Of a DNA stretch of 64,000 bases, positions 45,445 through 54,272 are shown piece after piece (the stretch's first letter is position 1; every line of letters starts with the position of its first letter). The position numbers were made by a program, and so were the translations under genes. Source of the stretch: Paenibacillus apiarius (GTDB lineage: Bacteria; Bacillota; Bacilli; Paenibacillales; Paenibacillaceae); the NCBI RefSeq assembly GCF_017052585.1, contig NZ_JAFFHZ010000001.1:1918501-1982500 (forward strand), given 5' to 3'. A model generated the notes under the pieces. The model saw nothing but the letters and a program-made list of their open reading frames with translations. It was not told where the DNA came from and did not search any database.

Positions 45445-47277
45445 ATGACGCCCGGTCAGCTTCTTGCAACAGGCCGCGGTCATGCTGCTTCTGCTCCAGC
45501 AGGGAACGTTGAGCACGACGGCAGGATGGCAGTCATAGCGGAGAGTCTCGCGCTCGCATTCGAAGAGCACGGGGAGCCCGTTTTTTCCGATATCGACGCT
45601 GCTGTTCGCGAAGGCGAGACCGTGCTGCTGCTCGGTCCGAGCGGATGCGGCAAGAGCTCGCTCGCTTTCTGCCTAACCGGACTGTATCCCTACGCGGTCG
45701 ACAGCCAAGTGAAGGGACGGGTGAGCGTATATGGCAAGCCGCTGGCAGACTATGAATCGGGAGATATCGCTCAGCTCATCGGCATCGTGTTTCAAGATTT
45801 CGAGAGCCAGTTCTGCATGCTGCGGGTGGAAGAGGAAATCGCCTTCTGTCTCGAAAATCGGAATTGCCCCCGCACGGACATGGACTCTGCCATACACGAA
45901 GTGCTCAATAAAGTCGGTTTGAACGACTGGCGCCATGCATTCATCCACGAGCTGTCCGGAGGAATGAAGCAGAAGCTGGCCCTTGCCTGCGCATTGGCCC
46001 TTCGCACGCGGATGCTCGTGCTGGACGAACCGACATCGAATCTCGACCCGCATGCCAGACGCCAGTTCGCAGGCCTCGTGGCTGAGCTTTCGCGCAAGGA
46101 AGGACTTGCGTTGCTCATTATCGAGCATCAGCTTGATGATTGGATTGGCTTAGCGGATCGCCTGCTCGTCATGGATGCGGACGGAACGATCGCCTATGAC
46201 GGACTGCCCGCTTCCTATTTCAAGCATCGCGTTATCGAGGCCAAGGCGCATGGCATTTGGCTTCCTCGCGCGCTTGAACTGCAGCAGGCGCTGGCGGAGG
46301 ATTTGCCCGCGTCCGGGAAGGCAGACGGCACGGCCGGGAACGCATTGGCCGACACCGCTATGTATACAGGCGATCCGCCGCTGACGGAGCAGCAGCTGCT
46401 TGCCGCGCTGTGTTCCCTTCCCCGCGAAGCACAGGCGACAGCGCTGCGCCTCTTGACGCCAACGAAGACGAAGCGGCCGCATACACGAGACCGCGTCTTG
46501 CTGCAAGCGAACGGACTCGTTTATCGCCGCCAAGGGCGTGCCGTCATCGACGGAGTCACTCTTGCACTCCATGCTGGAGAATGGGTGGCGCTTGTCGGAC
46601 CGAACGGGGCTGGAAAATCCACGATCGCCTCGCTTCTATCTGGACTGACCAGGCCGGACGTGGGGCACATTCTGTTGCAGGGGATTCACCTTCATCGTTA
46701 CGCCGAACGGGAGCTGAGGGCGTCTATCGGCTACGTGTTTCAAAATCCAGAGCACCAGTTCATAGCGGATACGGTGCGCGACGAGCTTGCGTTCAGCCTC
46801 CGGCTGCAGGGCATAGGCGAAGAGGAGGTTCAAAGGCAAGTCGCCGGCACATTGACCCGTTTCCGGTTGACGAAAATGGAGGATGCCAACCCGTTCTCGC
46901 TTAGCCAAGGCCAAAAACGGCGTCTTAGCGTAGCAGCTGTACTGACCGACAGCCAGCAGCTGCTCATATGCGACGAGCCAACTTATGGCCAAGATGCCTA
47001 CGCCTCGAAGCAGCTGATGGAAATGCTCCATTCACGGGTGCAAGGCGGTGCGGCCGTGCTTATGATTACCCATGATATGGAATGGGTTGAGGCGTATGCA
47101 GACCGTGTCATCGTGCTGTCCGAGGGACAGATTCGTTATGATGGCTCTCCAGCCGCCTTATGGAGGGAGCATGCTTCTCTGCTGGAGGCCAATCATCTGC
47201 GCATGCCGATGAATTATTCGGTGGCCGAACAGCTCCGCACTCTAAATCAACATGCGGAAGGCGGTGCTAGGATATGA
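45445..47277 (+). CDS. ykoD: HMP ECF transporter ATPase YkoD (two fused ABC domains)
   Basis: A 610-residue energising subunit with two ABC domains. The first has LLLGPSGCGKSSLAFCL and HELSGGMKQKLALAC; the second has LVGPNGAGKSTIASLL and FSLSQGQKRRLSVAA. The first 28 residues before the domain are not conserved. Overlaps ykoC by 4 nt at the 3' end. It has the same fused arrangement as the ATPase at 22980-24692 but belongs to a different operon. Confidence 0.94.
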   Translation: MTPGQLLATGRGHAASAPAGNVEHDGRMAVIAESLALAFEEHGEPVFSDIDAAVREGETVLLLGPSGCGKSSLAFCLTGLYPYAVDSQVKGRVSVYGKPLADYESGDIAQLIGIVFQDFESQFCMLRVEEEIAFCLENRNCPRTDMDSAIHEVLNKVGLNDWRHAFIHELSGGMKQKLALACALALRTRMLVLDEPTSNLDPHARRQFAGLVAELSRKEGLALLIIEHQLDDWIGLADRLLVMDADGTIAYDGLPASYFKHRVIEAKAHGIWLPRALELQQALAEDLPASGKADGTAGNALADTAMYTGDPPLTEQQLLAALCSLPREAQATALRLLTPTKTKRPHTRDRVLLQANGLVYRRQGRAVIDGVTLALHAGEWVALVGPNGAGKSTIASLLSGLTRPDVGHILLQGIHLHRYAERELRASIGYVFQNPEHQFIADTVRDELAFSLRLQGIGEEEVQRQVAGTLTRFRLTKMEDANPFSLSQGQKRRLSVAAVLTDSQQLLICDEPTYGQDAYASKQLMEMLHSRVQGGAAVLMITHDMEWVEAYADRVIVLSEGQIRYDGSPAALWREHASLLEANHLRMPMNYSVAEQLRTLNQHAEGGARI

Positions 47278-48059
47278 TGCTGCGGGATTGGAATCCTAGC
47301 ATCAAGGGACTGGCGATTATTGTGGCCGTCATTTTGCTGTCTCTTACCTTTGATCCGGTAACGCCGCTTTTGGCGCTCGCCTATACCATCCTTTTTACGT
47401 TCGGATTGGGGCGGGTGCCTTGGCGCAGATGGCTGTTGGGCTTTGCCCCCTTTTTTATTATGGGCTTTGGCTACGTGTGGACGGCGCTTCTGTTTCCCCG
47501 TTCAGCCGCTACCGAAGCGAGTGCCGCGCTCTGGCAGTGGGGATCGTTCATCGTGACAGAAGCAACCCTTCATCAAGCGTTGTCACTGGGCCTAAGAGTG
47601 CTTATCTTCTCTGCGCTATCGCTCATATTCATCCTGACGACAGATCCTGTCCGCTTCATGCTGAGCCTGATGCAGCAGTGCAAGCTGTCTCCGAAATGGG
47701 CATACGGCATACTGGCCGGCTACCGCTTTCTTCCGTTCTTCAAGGAAGAGCTTCGCATTCTGCAGCATGCTCACCGCATGCGCGGCGTCGAACGCGAACG
47801 GGGCTGGAAGAACAAGCTGCGCGCTTGGAAGCGATATGCCATTCCGCTGCTTGCTTCCGCCATCCGCAAGTCGGAGCGTGTGGCAGCCGCCATGATCTCC
47901 AAAGGCTTCACCGGACGGCGCGGCCGCATCTACTACACGGAGCTGCGCGTCACCTGGAAGGACTGGCTCTTATTCGCTCTGCTGCTCGGCGGGATCGCGC
48001 TATGCTATTTCCTGTCGTGGAAGCTCGGATATGTGCAGTGGTATCGGGGACAACTGTGA
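47274..48059 (+). CDS. ykoC: HMP ECF transporter transmembrane component YkoC
   Basis: The T component of the HMP importer, 261 residues with about five hydrophobic segments. The Ala-Arg-Gly-type coupling motifs appear as LQHAHRMRGVERERG near residue 160 and VAAAMISKGFTGRRG near residue 200, in less regular form than usual. ATGA overlap with ykoD supports translational coupling. It is the last gene of the operon. Confidence 0.92.
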   Translation: MMLRDWNPSIKGLAIIVAVILLSLTFDPVTPLLALAYTILFTFGLGRVPWRRWLLGFAPFFIMGFGYVWTALLFPRSAATEASAALWQWGSFIVTEATLHQALSLGLRVLIFSALSLIFILTTDPVRFMLSLMQQCKLSPKWAYGILAGYRFLPFFKEELRILQHAHRMRGVERERGWKNKLRAWKRYAIPLLASAIRKSERVAAAMISKGFTGRRGRIYYTELRVTWKDWLLFALLLGGIALCYFLSWKLGYVQWYRGQL

Positions 48060-48387
48060 CACGATGCAGCAAAGTCATTGGACTTAGGGAGATGAGAGCG
48101 TGGCGGCCCATCTCCCTCATGCCTATTCTCCCCCTGAATCAGGAAAGGCTCCATATGGAATAGTCTCTGCCTGCGTACCCCGCTATCCATCTTCATTCCC
48201 GCACTTCTTTCCTTGCCATGTCCCGGTGCATTTCCCGTACATTTCCGCAGCTCCTCTGACTCTTAGGGAGAGCGTTGCTAAGGAAAGAAACAACAAGCCT
48301 GTTCCGTAAAAAAAGGCCCAAACGGGCTCCATGCTCTCCCATTCAGACCTTCTTGGCTAAGTTATTTCGCATGCGCTTCCCAGAAAT
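48060..48387. other. Convergent intergenic region between ykoC and budA
   Basis: Contains two terminators. On the plus strand GGGAGATG ... CATCTCCC (48087-48116) lies just past ykoC. On the minus strand AGCCC-GTTT-GGGCC followed by seven T (48328-48308) ends budA. No gene is visible between them. Confidence 0.65.
48308..48330 (-). terminator. Terminator after budA
   Basis: On the minus strand AGCCC-GTTT-GGGCC forms a short GC-rich stem followed by TTTTTTT, about 60 nt past the stop. Confidence 0.7.
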
Positions 48388-49212
48388 TTAGCGGGAAGCC
48401 CCGCCTTCCGCAATCTCGATTTCACCCGCCACGTCACGGCCAGTCAAATCAGCGTTCATAAAGCCCGCAGTTTCCGGAAAATGAAGGTGCAGCTCCGCCG
48501 GCTGGCCAATCTGAACCGTTCCGCCAAGCAGCGTAAAATCCAGCACATGTCCGCCGCCTGTACGGTCATCATCCACAAAATGCAGATGGTAGCCTGCCAC
48601 AGACAAGCCTTGGGCGAATGCCGGCATTCTAAATCCGGCCATTGTCCCCTCGACTTGATTCAGTGTAAATACCGGCTGGGATTTTGTCGCCTCGACCAAT
48701 GTCGGGTACGGACGCTTCTGCTTCGTGACCGTACGAGTCACCACTTGTTCGAATTGGCCATCCATGCGCAGCGCATAAAACAAGTTTTCACTGGGAAGCA
48801 AGCCGTCAATTAATGCTTCAAGATCCGTGCGGCTCATCGGGCGATCGATGGTGAACGTCGTCTCTGGCTGAAAATAGGTGACGGAGGCGAACGGTGTCAT
48901 CTCCTCCGCATGAACCGGATTGACGCTCCCGTCATGACGAAGGTGATAGAACTCGCCATCGAACGCGATTAATTCCCCGTCCAATTCATCAAATGTTCCG
49001 AGGCCGAAGTCTCCGTGCCGGGCCAATTCCTTCATCGTCATGCTCCCTTCATACACACCATCCAGCAAGGCGCTCATCGTGGATGTCTGAAAGATGGTGA
49101 CGGGTTCTGAAGCACCCCCCCGAGGCGCATGGCCGGCAAGGGGGTTATTGTTCGCTGCCTGTTGTTTTGGTTGCTCTTGTTGCTCCTCCATCGGTTGTAA
49201 AACGGCATTCAT
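48388..49212 (-). CDS. budA: Alpha-acetolactate decarboxylase
   Basis: Converts acetolactate to acetoin in the overflow pathway. The zinc ligands lie in YHLHFVDDDRTGGGHVLD (two histidines then a third). ITV-type SALLDGVYEGSMTMKELARH near residue 40 is typical of the N-terminal region. The start MNAVLQPMEEQ at 49212 is set by AAGGAGG 7 nt upstream. The N-terminal about 35 residues are Gln/Glu/Asn-rich and longer than usual. It follows alsS by 22 nt. Confidence 0.95.
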   Translation of the reverse strand: MNAVLQPMEEQQEQPKQQAANNNPLAGHAPRGGASEPVTIFQTSTMSALLDGVYEGSMTMKELARHGDFGLGTFDELDGELIAFDGEFYHLRHDGSVNPVHAEEMTPFASVTYFQPETTFTIDRPMSRTDLEALIDGLLPSENLFYALRMDGQFEQVVTRTVTKQKRPYPTLVEATKSQPVFTLNQVEGTMAGFRMPAFAQGLSVAGYHLHFVDDDRTGGGHVLDFTLLGGTVQIGQPAELHLHFPETAGFMNADLTGRDVAGEIEIAEGGASR

Positions 49213-49234
49213 AATGTTATGTCCTCCTTGCTTT

Positions 49235-50923
49235 TTAATGGAATTGATCCGGCAGAAGCATGTTGCCCAATGTGATGTTGTCGCTGTAGTCGACCGGAAT
49301 ATCGATGATGACCGGCCCTTCCGCCGCCAGCGCCCGCTGCAGCGTCGGCACCAAGTCGTCCGGATCGGTGACGCGGTAGCCCTGTGCCCCATAGCTTTCG
49401 GCGAATTGAACCATATCCGGCTGGCCAAAGTGAACCCCTGCGGTGCGTCCGTATTTCATTTGCTGCTGGAAGGCGACCATATCATACGTGCCGTCATTCC
49501 ATACGAGATGCACGATAGGCAATTGGAGCCTTACAGCCGTTTCCAGCTCCATGGCTGAAAAGAGGAAGCCCCCATCGCCAGATACCGAGACGACCTTCTC
49601 TCCGGGTCGTACCAGCGCTGCGGCAATCGCCCATGGCAGCGCAACGCCTAGTGTCTGCATTCCATTGCTGAACAGCAAACGGCGCGGCTCATAAGAGCGG
49701 AAGTAGCGCGCCATCCAGATGTAGTGCGAGCCGACGTCGCACGTTACCGTCACCTTGTCATCGATGACACGGCGCAGGCTGTGTATAATTTGCAGCGGGT
49801 GCAGCAATCCTTCCCGCACATGCTCTGGAGGCTCGCAAGCTTCCAACAGCTTCGCTTGCAGGGAATCGCACAGCTTGGCGGCTTCCGGCGTGCGCTGCAG
49901 ACCGGACAGGTGCTTCGTCAATTCCTGTATCGTCCGTTCAATGCTGCCGAGCAGTTCCAGATTCGGTTGGTAATCGTGGTCAATATCAGCTTGAACCTCA
50001 TCCACATGAACAATGTGGCGCAGCCCGTCGCCGTTCCAGAACTTCGGATCATACTCGACGGGGTCATAGCCTACCGTTAGCACAACGTCGGCTTGCGCCA
50101 GCAAATCATCACCCGGCTGATTGCGGAACAATCCAATCCGTCCGAAAAAGTGGCTTTCAAGCTCGCGCGAGATGGCCCCGGCTGCCTGGAATGTCTCTAC
50201 AACCGGTATATTTGTATGAGAGATCAATTCACGGATCGCATAGGTCGCTTCCGGCGCGCTTGCTCTCATGCCGAGCAAAATGACTGGAATGCGCGCCCCG
50301 CGCAGCGCTTCGGCTGCCGCCCGGATCTCTTCAGAAGGAGCGGCCCCCAGCTTCGGTGAAGGAAGCGGACCGATCGCCGACACTTCGACCGGGCTTGTGA
50401 TGACGTCCTGAGGCAAGCTGACGAGTGCTGCACCCGGGCGCGGCGACGTCGCTGCCCGGAATGCATTCGTGAGCACTTCAGGCAAATTGTCCGGATGCTG
50501 CACTTCGGCGCTATATTTGGTTACGGGCTGGAACAGTGCCGCGTTATCCATCGATTGGTGCGTCCGCTTCAGACGATCCGCACGCGATACCGCACCGCTC
50601 AAGGCTACGACGGGATCCCCTTCCGCCGTAGCGGTCACGAGACCAGTGGCCAGATTGGAAGCGCCCGGCCCCGACGTGACGAGGCATACGCCCGGTTTGC
50701 CGGTCAAGCGTCCGACTGCGGCAGCCATAAACGCGGCATTCTGTTCGTGACGGCACACGATCAAAGAAGGGCCTTGATCTACTAGTGCATCAAATACACT
50801 GTCTACCTTAGCCCCCGGAATGCCGAATATGTGAGAGACGCCTTGCCGCATCAGGCATTCGACGACGATGTCTGCCCCGCGGCTAACGACTTGATGTTGT
50901 GGTTGTTCTTTCGTTGCATTCAT
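49235..50923 (-). CDS. alsS: Acetolactate synthase, catabolic (AlsS)
   Basis: TPP-dependent enzyme joining two pyruvates to acetolactate. [19 protein letters not shown] near residue 35, the catalytic glutamate in [19 protein letters not shown] and the TPP-Mg motif [20 protein letters not shown] near residue 450 are visible. The start [11 protein letters not shown] at 50923 follows AAGGGTG. Length is 562 residues, as for AlsS. With budA it makes acetoin. The AlsR-type regulator normally found next to it is not seen in the window. Confidence 0.95.
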   Translation of the reverse strand: MNATKEQPQHQVVSRGADIVVECLMRQGVSHIFGIPGAKVDSVFDALVDQGPSLIVCRHEQNAAFMAAAVGRLTGKPGVCLVTSGPGASNLATGLVTATAEGDPVVALSGAVSRADRLKRTHQSMDNAALFQPVTKYSAEVQHPDNLPEVLTNAFRAATSPRPGAALVSLPQDVITSPVEVSAIGPLPSPKLGAAPSEEIRAAAEALRGARIPVILLGMRASAPEATYAIRELISHTNIPVVETFQAAGAISRELESHFFGRIGLFRNQPGDDLLAQADVVLTVGYDPVEYDPKFWNGDGLRHIVHVDEVQADIDHDYQPNLELLGSIERTIQELTKHLSGLQRTPEAAKLCDSLQAKLLEACEPPEHVREGLLHPLQIIHSLRRVIDDKVTVTCDVGSHYIWMARYFRSYEPRRLLFSNGMQTLGVALPWAIAAALVRPGEKVVSVSGDGGFLFSAMELETAVRLQLPIVHLVWNDGTYDMVAFQQQMKYGRTAGVHFGQPDMVQFAESYGAQGYRVTDPDDLVPTLQRALAAEGPVIIDIPVDYSDNITLGNMLLPDQFH

Positions 50924-51120
50924 GTCGGTCACCCTTTCTATGTTCCTATCAATAGAATAAACACACTGATACAGATTAAAACACATTATATGAAAACAAA
51001 TGAAAATATTCAGTCTGTAATATATATAATACTCCTTTTTTTCAGTTTGTCCATTCGCAATTTCCAATCGTTCGTGGTATCTTCGATTTAACAGCAGTTA
51101 TAGTGAAAGGATGAATCGAG

Positions 51121-52212
51121 ATGAACGAAAAGTGGAACTCGCTGATGAAGGCGATGGAAAAGGAATCACTTCCTGCGATGCTCATTACCGATCCGAAGCA
51201 TGTATATTATTTGACCGGGTTTGCCTGCGATCCGCATGAGCGCTTTCTTGGCCTCATCGTATCGAAGCACGAGGAACCGGTATTGATTGTGCCTGCTCTC
51301 GATGAGGATAAAGCGGCCTCCGCTTCCTCCGTCAAGCGGATCGCAACCCACGCAGATACGGATAACCCGTATGATCTGCTGAAGCAGCACCTGCCGCACG
51401 GCATTCCTCTCCTCGGCATCGAAAAAAATCATATGTCCCTGCATCGTTTTGAAGCGTTGGACCATGCCGTGCAGGCGCAACGATACGCGGATGCTGGTCC
51501 AATACTGCAAAGCATGCGGCTTATTAAGACGGAAGATGAGCTCGCGCGAATGAAAGACGCCGTAAACCTCATCGAAGACGTGCTTCGTCAAGGTGTAAGT
51601 AAAGTACGTACAGGCATGACCGAAATCGAAGTCGTGGCGGAATTGGAATATTTGATGAAGAAGCTCGGCGCAGACGGTCCTTCCTTCAGCACGATGGTGC
51701 TGGCAGGGGAAAACTCCGCACTGCCGCACGGCATTCCGGGTACGCGCATAATCCAAGAGGGCGAGCTTCTGCTGTTCGATCTGGGCGTATACTTGAACGG
51801 ATATGCTTCCGATATAACGCGCACCTTTGCCGTCGGCGAAGTGAATGCGGCATGCAAAGAGATTTACGACACGGTGCTTGCCGCGAATGAAGCGGCGATC
51901 GCAGCGGTGAAGCCGGGCGTCACGTTCGGCAGCCTGGATCGGACAGCGCGCCAAGTCATCACGGAGAAGGGGTACGGCCAGTATTTTACCCACCGTCTCG
52001 GACATGGTCTCGGCATAGATGTTCATGAATATCCGTCCATACATGACCAGAATGAAGATCGGCTCCAAGCCGGCATGGCCTTTACGATAGAGCCGGGCAT
52101 CTACGTTCCTCAGGTCGCAGGCGTGCGCATAGAAGATGATGTTGCTGTCACCGAAACAGGTGTCAAGGTGCTGACTTCTTATCCGAAAGAATTGACCGTT
52201 ATCGGGGTATAA
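51121..52212 (+). CDS. M24-family Xaa-Pro aminopeptidase/dipeptidase
   Basis: A cytoplasmic metallopeptidase, 363 residues, with a creatinase-like N-terminal domain and a pita-bread C-terminal domain. Metal ligands are visible: LFDLGVYLNGYASDITRTF (two aspartates), HRLGHGLGIDVHEYP (histidine), FTIEPGIYVP and VRIEDDVAVTETG (two glutamates). AAAGGATG precedes the ATG. The gene is separate from alsS (divergent) and from the fluoride gene downstream. Confidence 0.92.
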   Translation: MNEKWNSLMKAMEKESLPAMLITDPKHVYYLTGFACDPHERFLGLIVSKHEEPVLIVPALDEDKAASASSVKRIATHADTDNPYDLLKQHLPHGIPLLGIEKNHMSLHRFEALDHAVQAQRYADAGPILQSMRLIKTEDELARMKDAVNLIEDVLRQGVSKVRTGMTEIEVVAELEYLMKKLGADGPSFSTMVLAGENSALPHGIPGTRIIQEGELLLFDLGVYLNGYASDITRTFAVGEVNAACKEIYDTVLAANEAAIAAVKPGVTFGSLDRTARQVITEKGYGQYFTHRLGHGLGIDVHEYPSIHDQNEDRLQAGMAFTIEPGIYVPQVAGVRIEDDVAVTETGVKVLTSYPKELTVIGV

Positions 52213-52277
52213 GCCGAATAAGCAGCAAACGTCTTTGCCCCTTCCATTTCATTAAGATTTTACTAGTGAAAATGGTA

Positions 52278-52306
52278 TTGAAATACAATCAGTACTTATT
52301 TACAAT
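52278..52306 (+). promoter_or_regulatory. Promoter of the fluoride-exporter gene
   Basis: TTGAAA (52278-52283) and TACAAT (52301-52306) are separated by exactly 17 nt, just before the fluoride riboswitch. Confidence 0.7.
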
Positions 52307-52332
52307 AAAATCTGAAGACTCACGCCGTCCAC

Positions 52333-52386
52333 TGGGACGATAACGTTCGACCATAATCGCCCTTTATCGGGCTACTGACTCCTATT
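52333..52386 (+). ncRNA. Fluoride riboswitch (crcB motif)
   Basis: The conserved core is visible: TGGGACGATAACGTTCGACC, then ATAATCGCCC, the loop-closing CGGGCTACTGA and CTCCTA. The CGCCC/GGGCT pair forms the hairpin between them. It precedes a CLC-type gene, the usual fluoride exporter in such operons. Confidence 0.88.
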
Positions 52387-52427
52387 CGGAAACGCGACGC
52401 CTTCGCCTTTCGATAGGGGTCTTTTTT
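52377..52427 (+). terminator. Terminator controlled by the fluoride riboswitch
   Basis: GACTCCTAT-T-CG pairs with CG-ATAGGGGTC (one wobble pair), followed by six T. Its first arm overlaps the CTCCT end of the aptamer, so ligand binding would be expected to block the terminator. Confidence 0.85.
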
Positions 52428-52465
52428 ATGTTGTGACACAGTCAGCCGAGAGGAGTTCTATCATC

Positions 52466-53782
52466 ATGAAGGTGTTGCAAGCAAATGAACGGGCATCGGT
52501 GCGCCAACTGTGCAAATGGCTCATCATTTCCGCTGTTATCGGCATATTGACCGGTTCCGCTTCCGCCTTGTTCCTGCTTTCCCTGGAGGCTGTAACGAGC
52601 ATTCGGGAAGCCAATCCGTACTTGCTTTACTTCCTCCCGATCGGGGGAATGACGGTCAGTTATTTGTATTGGAAGTATGGGGGCTCATGTGCCAAAGGGA
52701 ACAATCTCATACTTGAGCAAATTCAGGGGGGACACGAGCGCATTCCGAAGCGGCTCGCGCCGTTCGTACTGTTCGGTACGCTCGTGACGCACGTGCTGGG
52801 CGGTTCGGCTGGACGGGAAGGGACCGCGGTGCAAATGAGCGGAAGCTTATCCGATTGGGTCGGCAGAGGCTTCCGCCTGAGCGGCAAAGAACGGAAAATC
52901 GCCTTAATGTGCGGAATTAGCGGCGGATTCGGCTCTGTATTCGGCACTCCGCTTGCCGGAGCTATTTTCGGAATGGAAGTGGTCGCCATCGGAGCGCTGC
53001 ATCTGGAAGGGCTATTCCCCTGCTTTATCGCGAGCTACATCGGCGACTATGCCGCGACCGCAATATGGGGCGTTCATCGTTCGCACTATGCCGCTTTCTT
53101 TCCCGGCGTTGCGCTGCCGACGATATTGAAAGTCGCCTTCGCCGCCGTCTTGTTCGGCCTCGCAAGCCGCGGCTTCAGCTCGTTGACGCACGGCATCAAG
53201 CGGATATCGGCGCGTTGGATTGCCCATCCCGTCCTCCGCTGCGGTATTGGCGGCACCGTAATCGTGCTCGTCACGCTCGCACTCGGCACCACCGCCTATC
53301 AAGGGCTAAGCCTGCCGCTTGCCCATCAGTCGTTCGAAGGCGAAGTCGCGCCGCTGTCCTTCTTCTGGAAGGCATTCATGACCGCGCTGACGCTCGGCAC
53401 TGGGTTCCAAGGAGGCGAAGTGACACCGCTCTTTATTATCGGCGCCACACTCGGCAACACCTTGTCCGCATGGCTTCACGTCGACATGACGTTCCTTGCG
53501 GCGCTTGGCTTCATCGGCGTATTCTGCGGCGCAGCCAACACGCCGATCGCGTGCATGTTTTTGGCATTTGAAATATTCGGCACGTCCGGCTCGTTCTACA
53601 TCGTCCTTACCTGCTTAATCAGCTACTTGGTGTCAGGCCATTCCGGCATCTACACCTCGCAGCAGGTAAGCCTGCCGAAAGGAGCGCAGTCCGCCCGCCG
53701 CCGGGCCGTCAGCCTGACCCGATTCCAACAGCTGAAGCGGCGCGCCCACAAGATGAAGCACCGTTCTTCTTCGGGACAATAG
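52466..53782 (+). CDS. CLC-type fluoride/proton antiporter
   Basis: A 438-residue membrane protein of the CLC chloride channel family with about ten to eleven hydrophobic segments. The selectivity region GGSAGREGTAVQMSGSLSDW (methionine in place of the glycine-rich chloride form) is typical of the CLC-F fluoride branch, and the gene is controlled by a fluoride riboswitch. GSVFGTPLAGAIFGMEV near residue 165 and TLGTGFQGGEVTPLFIIGA near residue 310 are also visible. The start at 52466 is 10 nt after GAGGAG. A basic C-terminal tail of about 30 residues follows the last helix. Confidence 0.92.
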   Translation: MKVLQANERASVRQLCKWLIISAVIGILTGSASALFLLSLEAVTSIREANPYLLYFLPIGGMTVSYLYWKYGGSCAKGNNLILEQIQGGHERIPKRLAPFVLFGTLVTHVLGGSAGREGTAVQMSGSLSDWVGRGFRLSGKERKIALMCGISGGFGSVFGTPLAGAIFGMEVVAIGALHLEGLFPCFIASYIGDYAATAIWGVHRSHYAAFFPGVALPTILKVAFAAVLFGLASRGFSSLTHGIKRISARWIAHPVLRCGIGGTVIVLVTLALGTTAYQGLSLPLAHQSFEGEVAPLSFFWKAFMTALTLGTGFQGGEVTPLFIIGATLGNTLSAWLHVDMTFLAALGFIGVFCGAANTPIACMFLAFEIFGTSGSFYIVLTCLISYLVSGHSGIYTSQQVSLPKGAQSARRRAVSLTRFQQLKRRAHKMKHRSSSGQ

Positions 53783-54272
53783 CCGCTTCGAGTAAAGGAC
53801 GCCATAGATTGCCACTGTCCCTAAAATAGCATCTGGCGCAAATGGGAATGGCTGCTTAACAGAACCTCCGCCAATGGATGCCTCAAGCAAAGGCAAGGAT
53901 TCTATTGCTTCATTCTCCCCTTCCATCAGATAAAAGACGGCACGTCCTTTAACACTACACACAACGGAATGCGTCTAATATGTTATCCTGCCTGATTGCA
54001 TGGGAGAGTATGGCAATGGATGGAACGGGCATAAAAGAAAGGGGCTGACTGAATAGGTGTGAGTGACCTAAGGAATAGTCACGGTTTGTTGCTGAATGAA
54101 GCACGGGGTGTATCTCTCGTGCCTGCTGCAGGCAACGGACGCGGAACAAGCTTCAAAAGCGAAGTATGCGATGCGCTCGACGTCTGGGCGGGGCGGCCGC
54201 AGCCAGTAAAATGCAAAATGGTGAAGCAGAAATAGTCTCTGCCCCACCATTTTTTTATTTATAGATTGCTTA
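53783..54272. other. Intergenic region between the fluoride exporter and a GH38 gene
   Basis: A 490-nt region with no supported gene. It holds the hairpin at 54216-54257. The stretch 53990-54215 has scattered short inverted repeats and GGAGAG/AAAGGGG sequences but no reading frame of convincing length. Confidence 0.45.
54216..54257. terminator. Bidirectional terminator
   Basis: AAATGGTG-AA-GCAGA ... TCTGC-CC-CACCATTT form two stacked stems. Seven T follow on the plus strand; the minus strand has TTTTGCATTTT. It sits 16 nt past the GH38 stop and would end transcripts from both sides. Confidence 0.75.
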
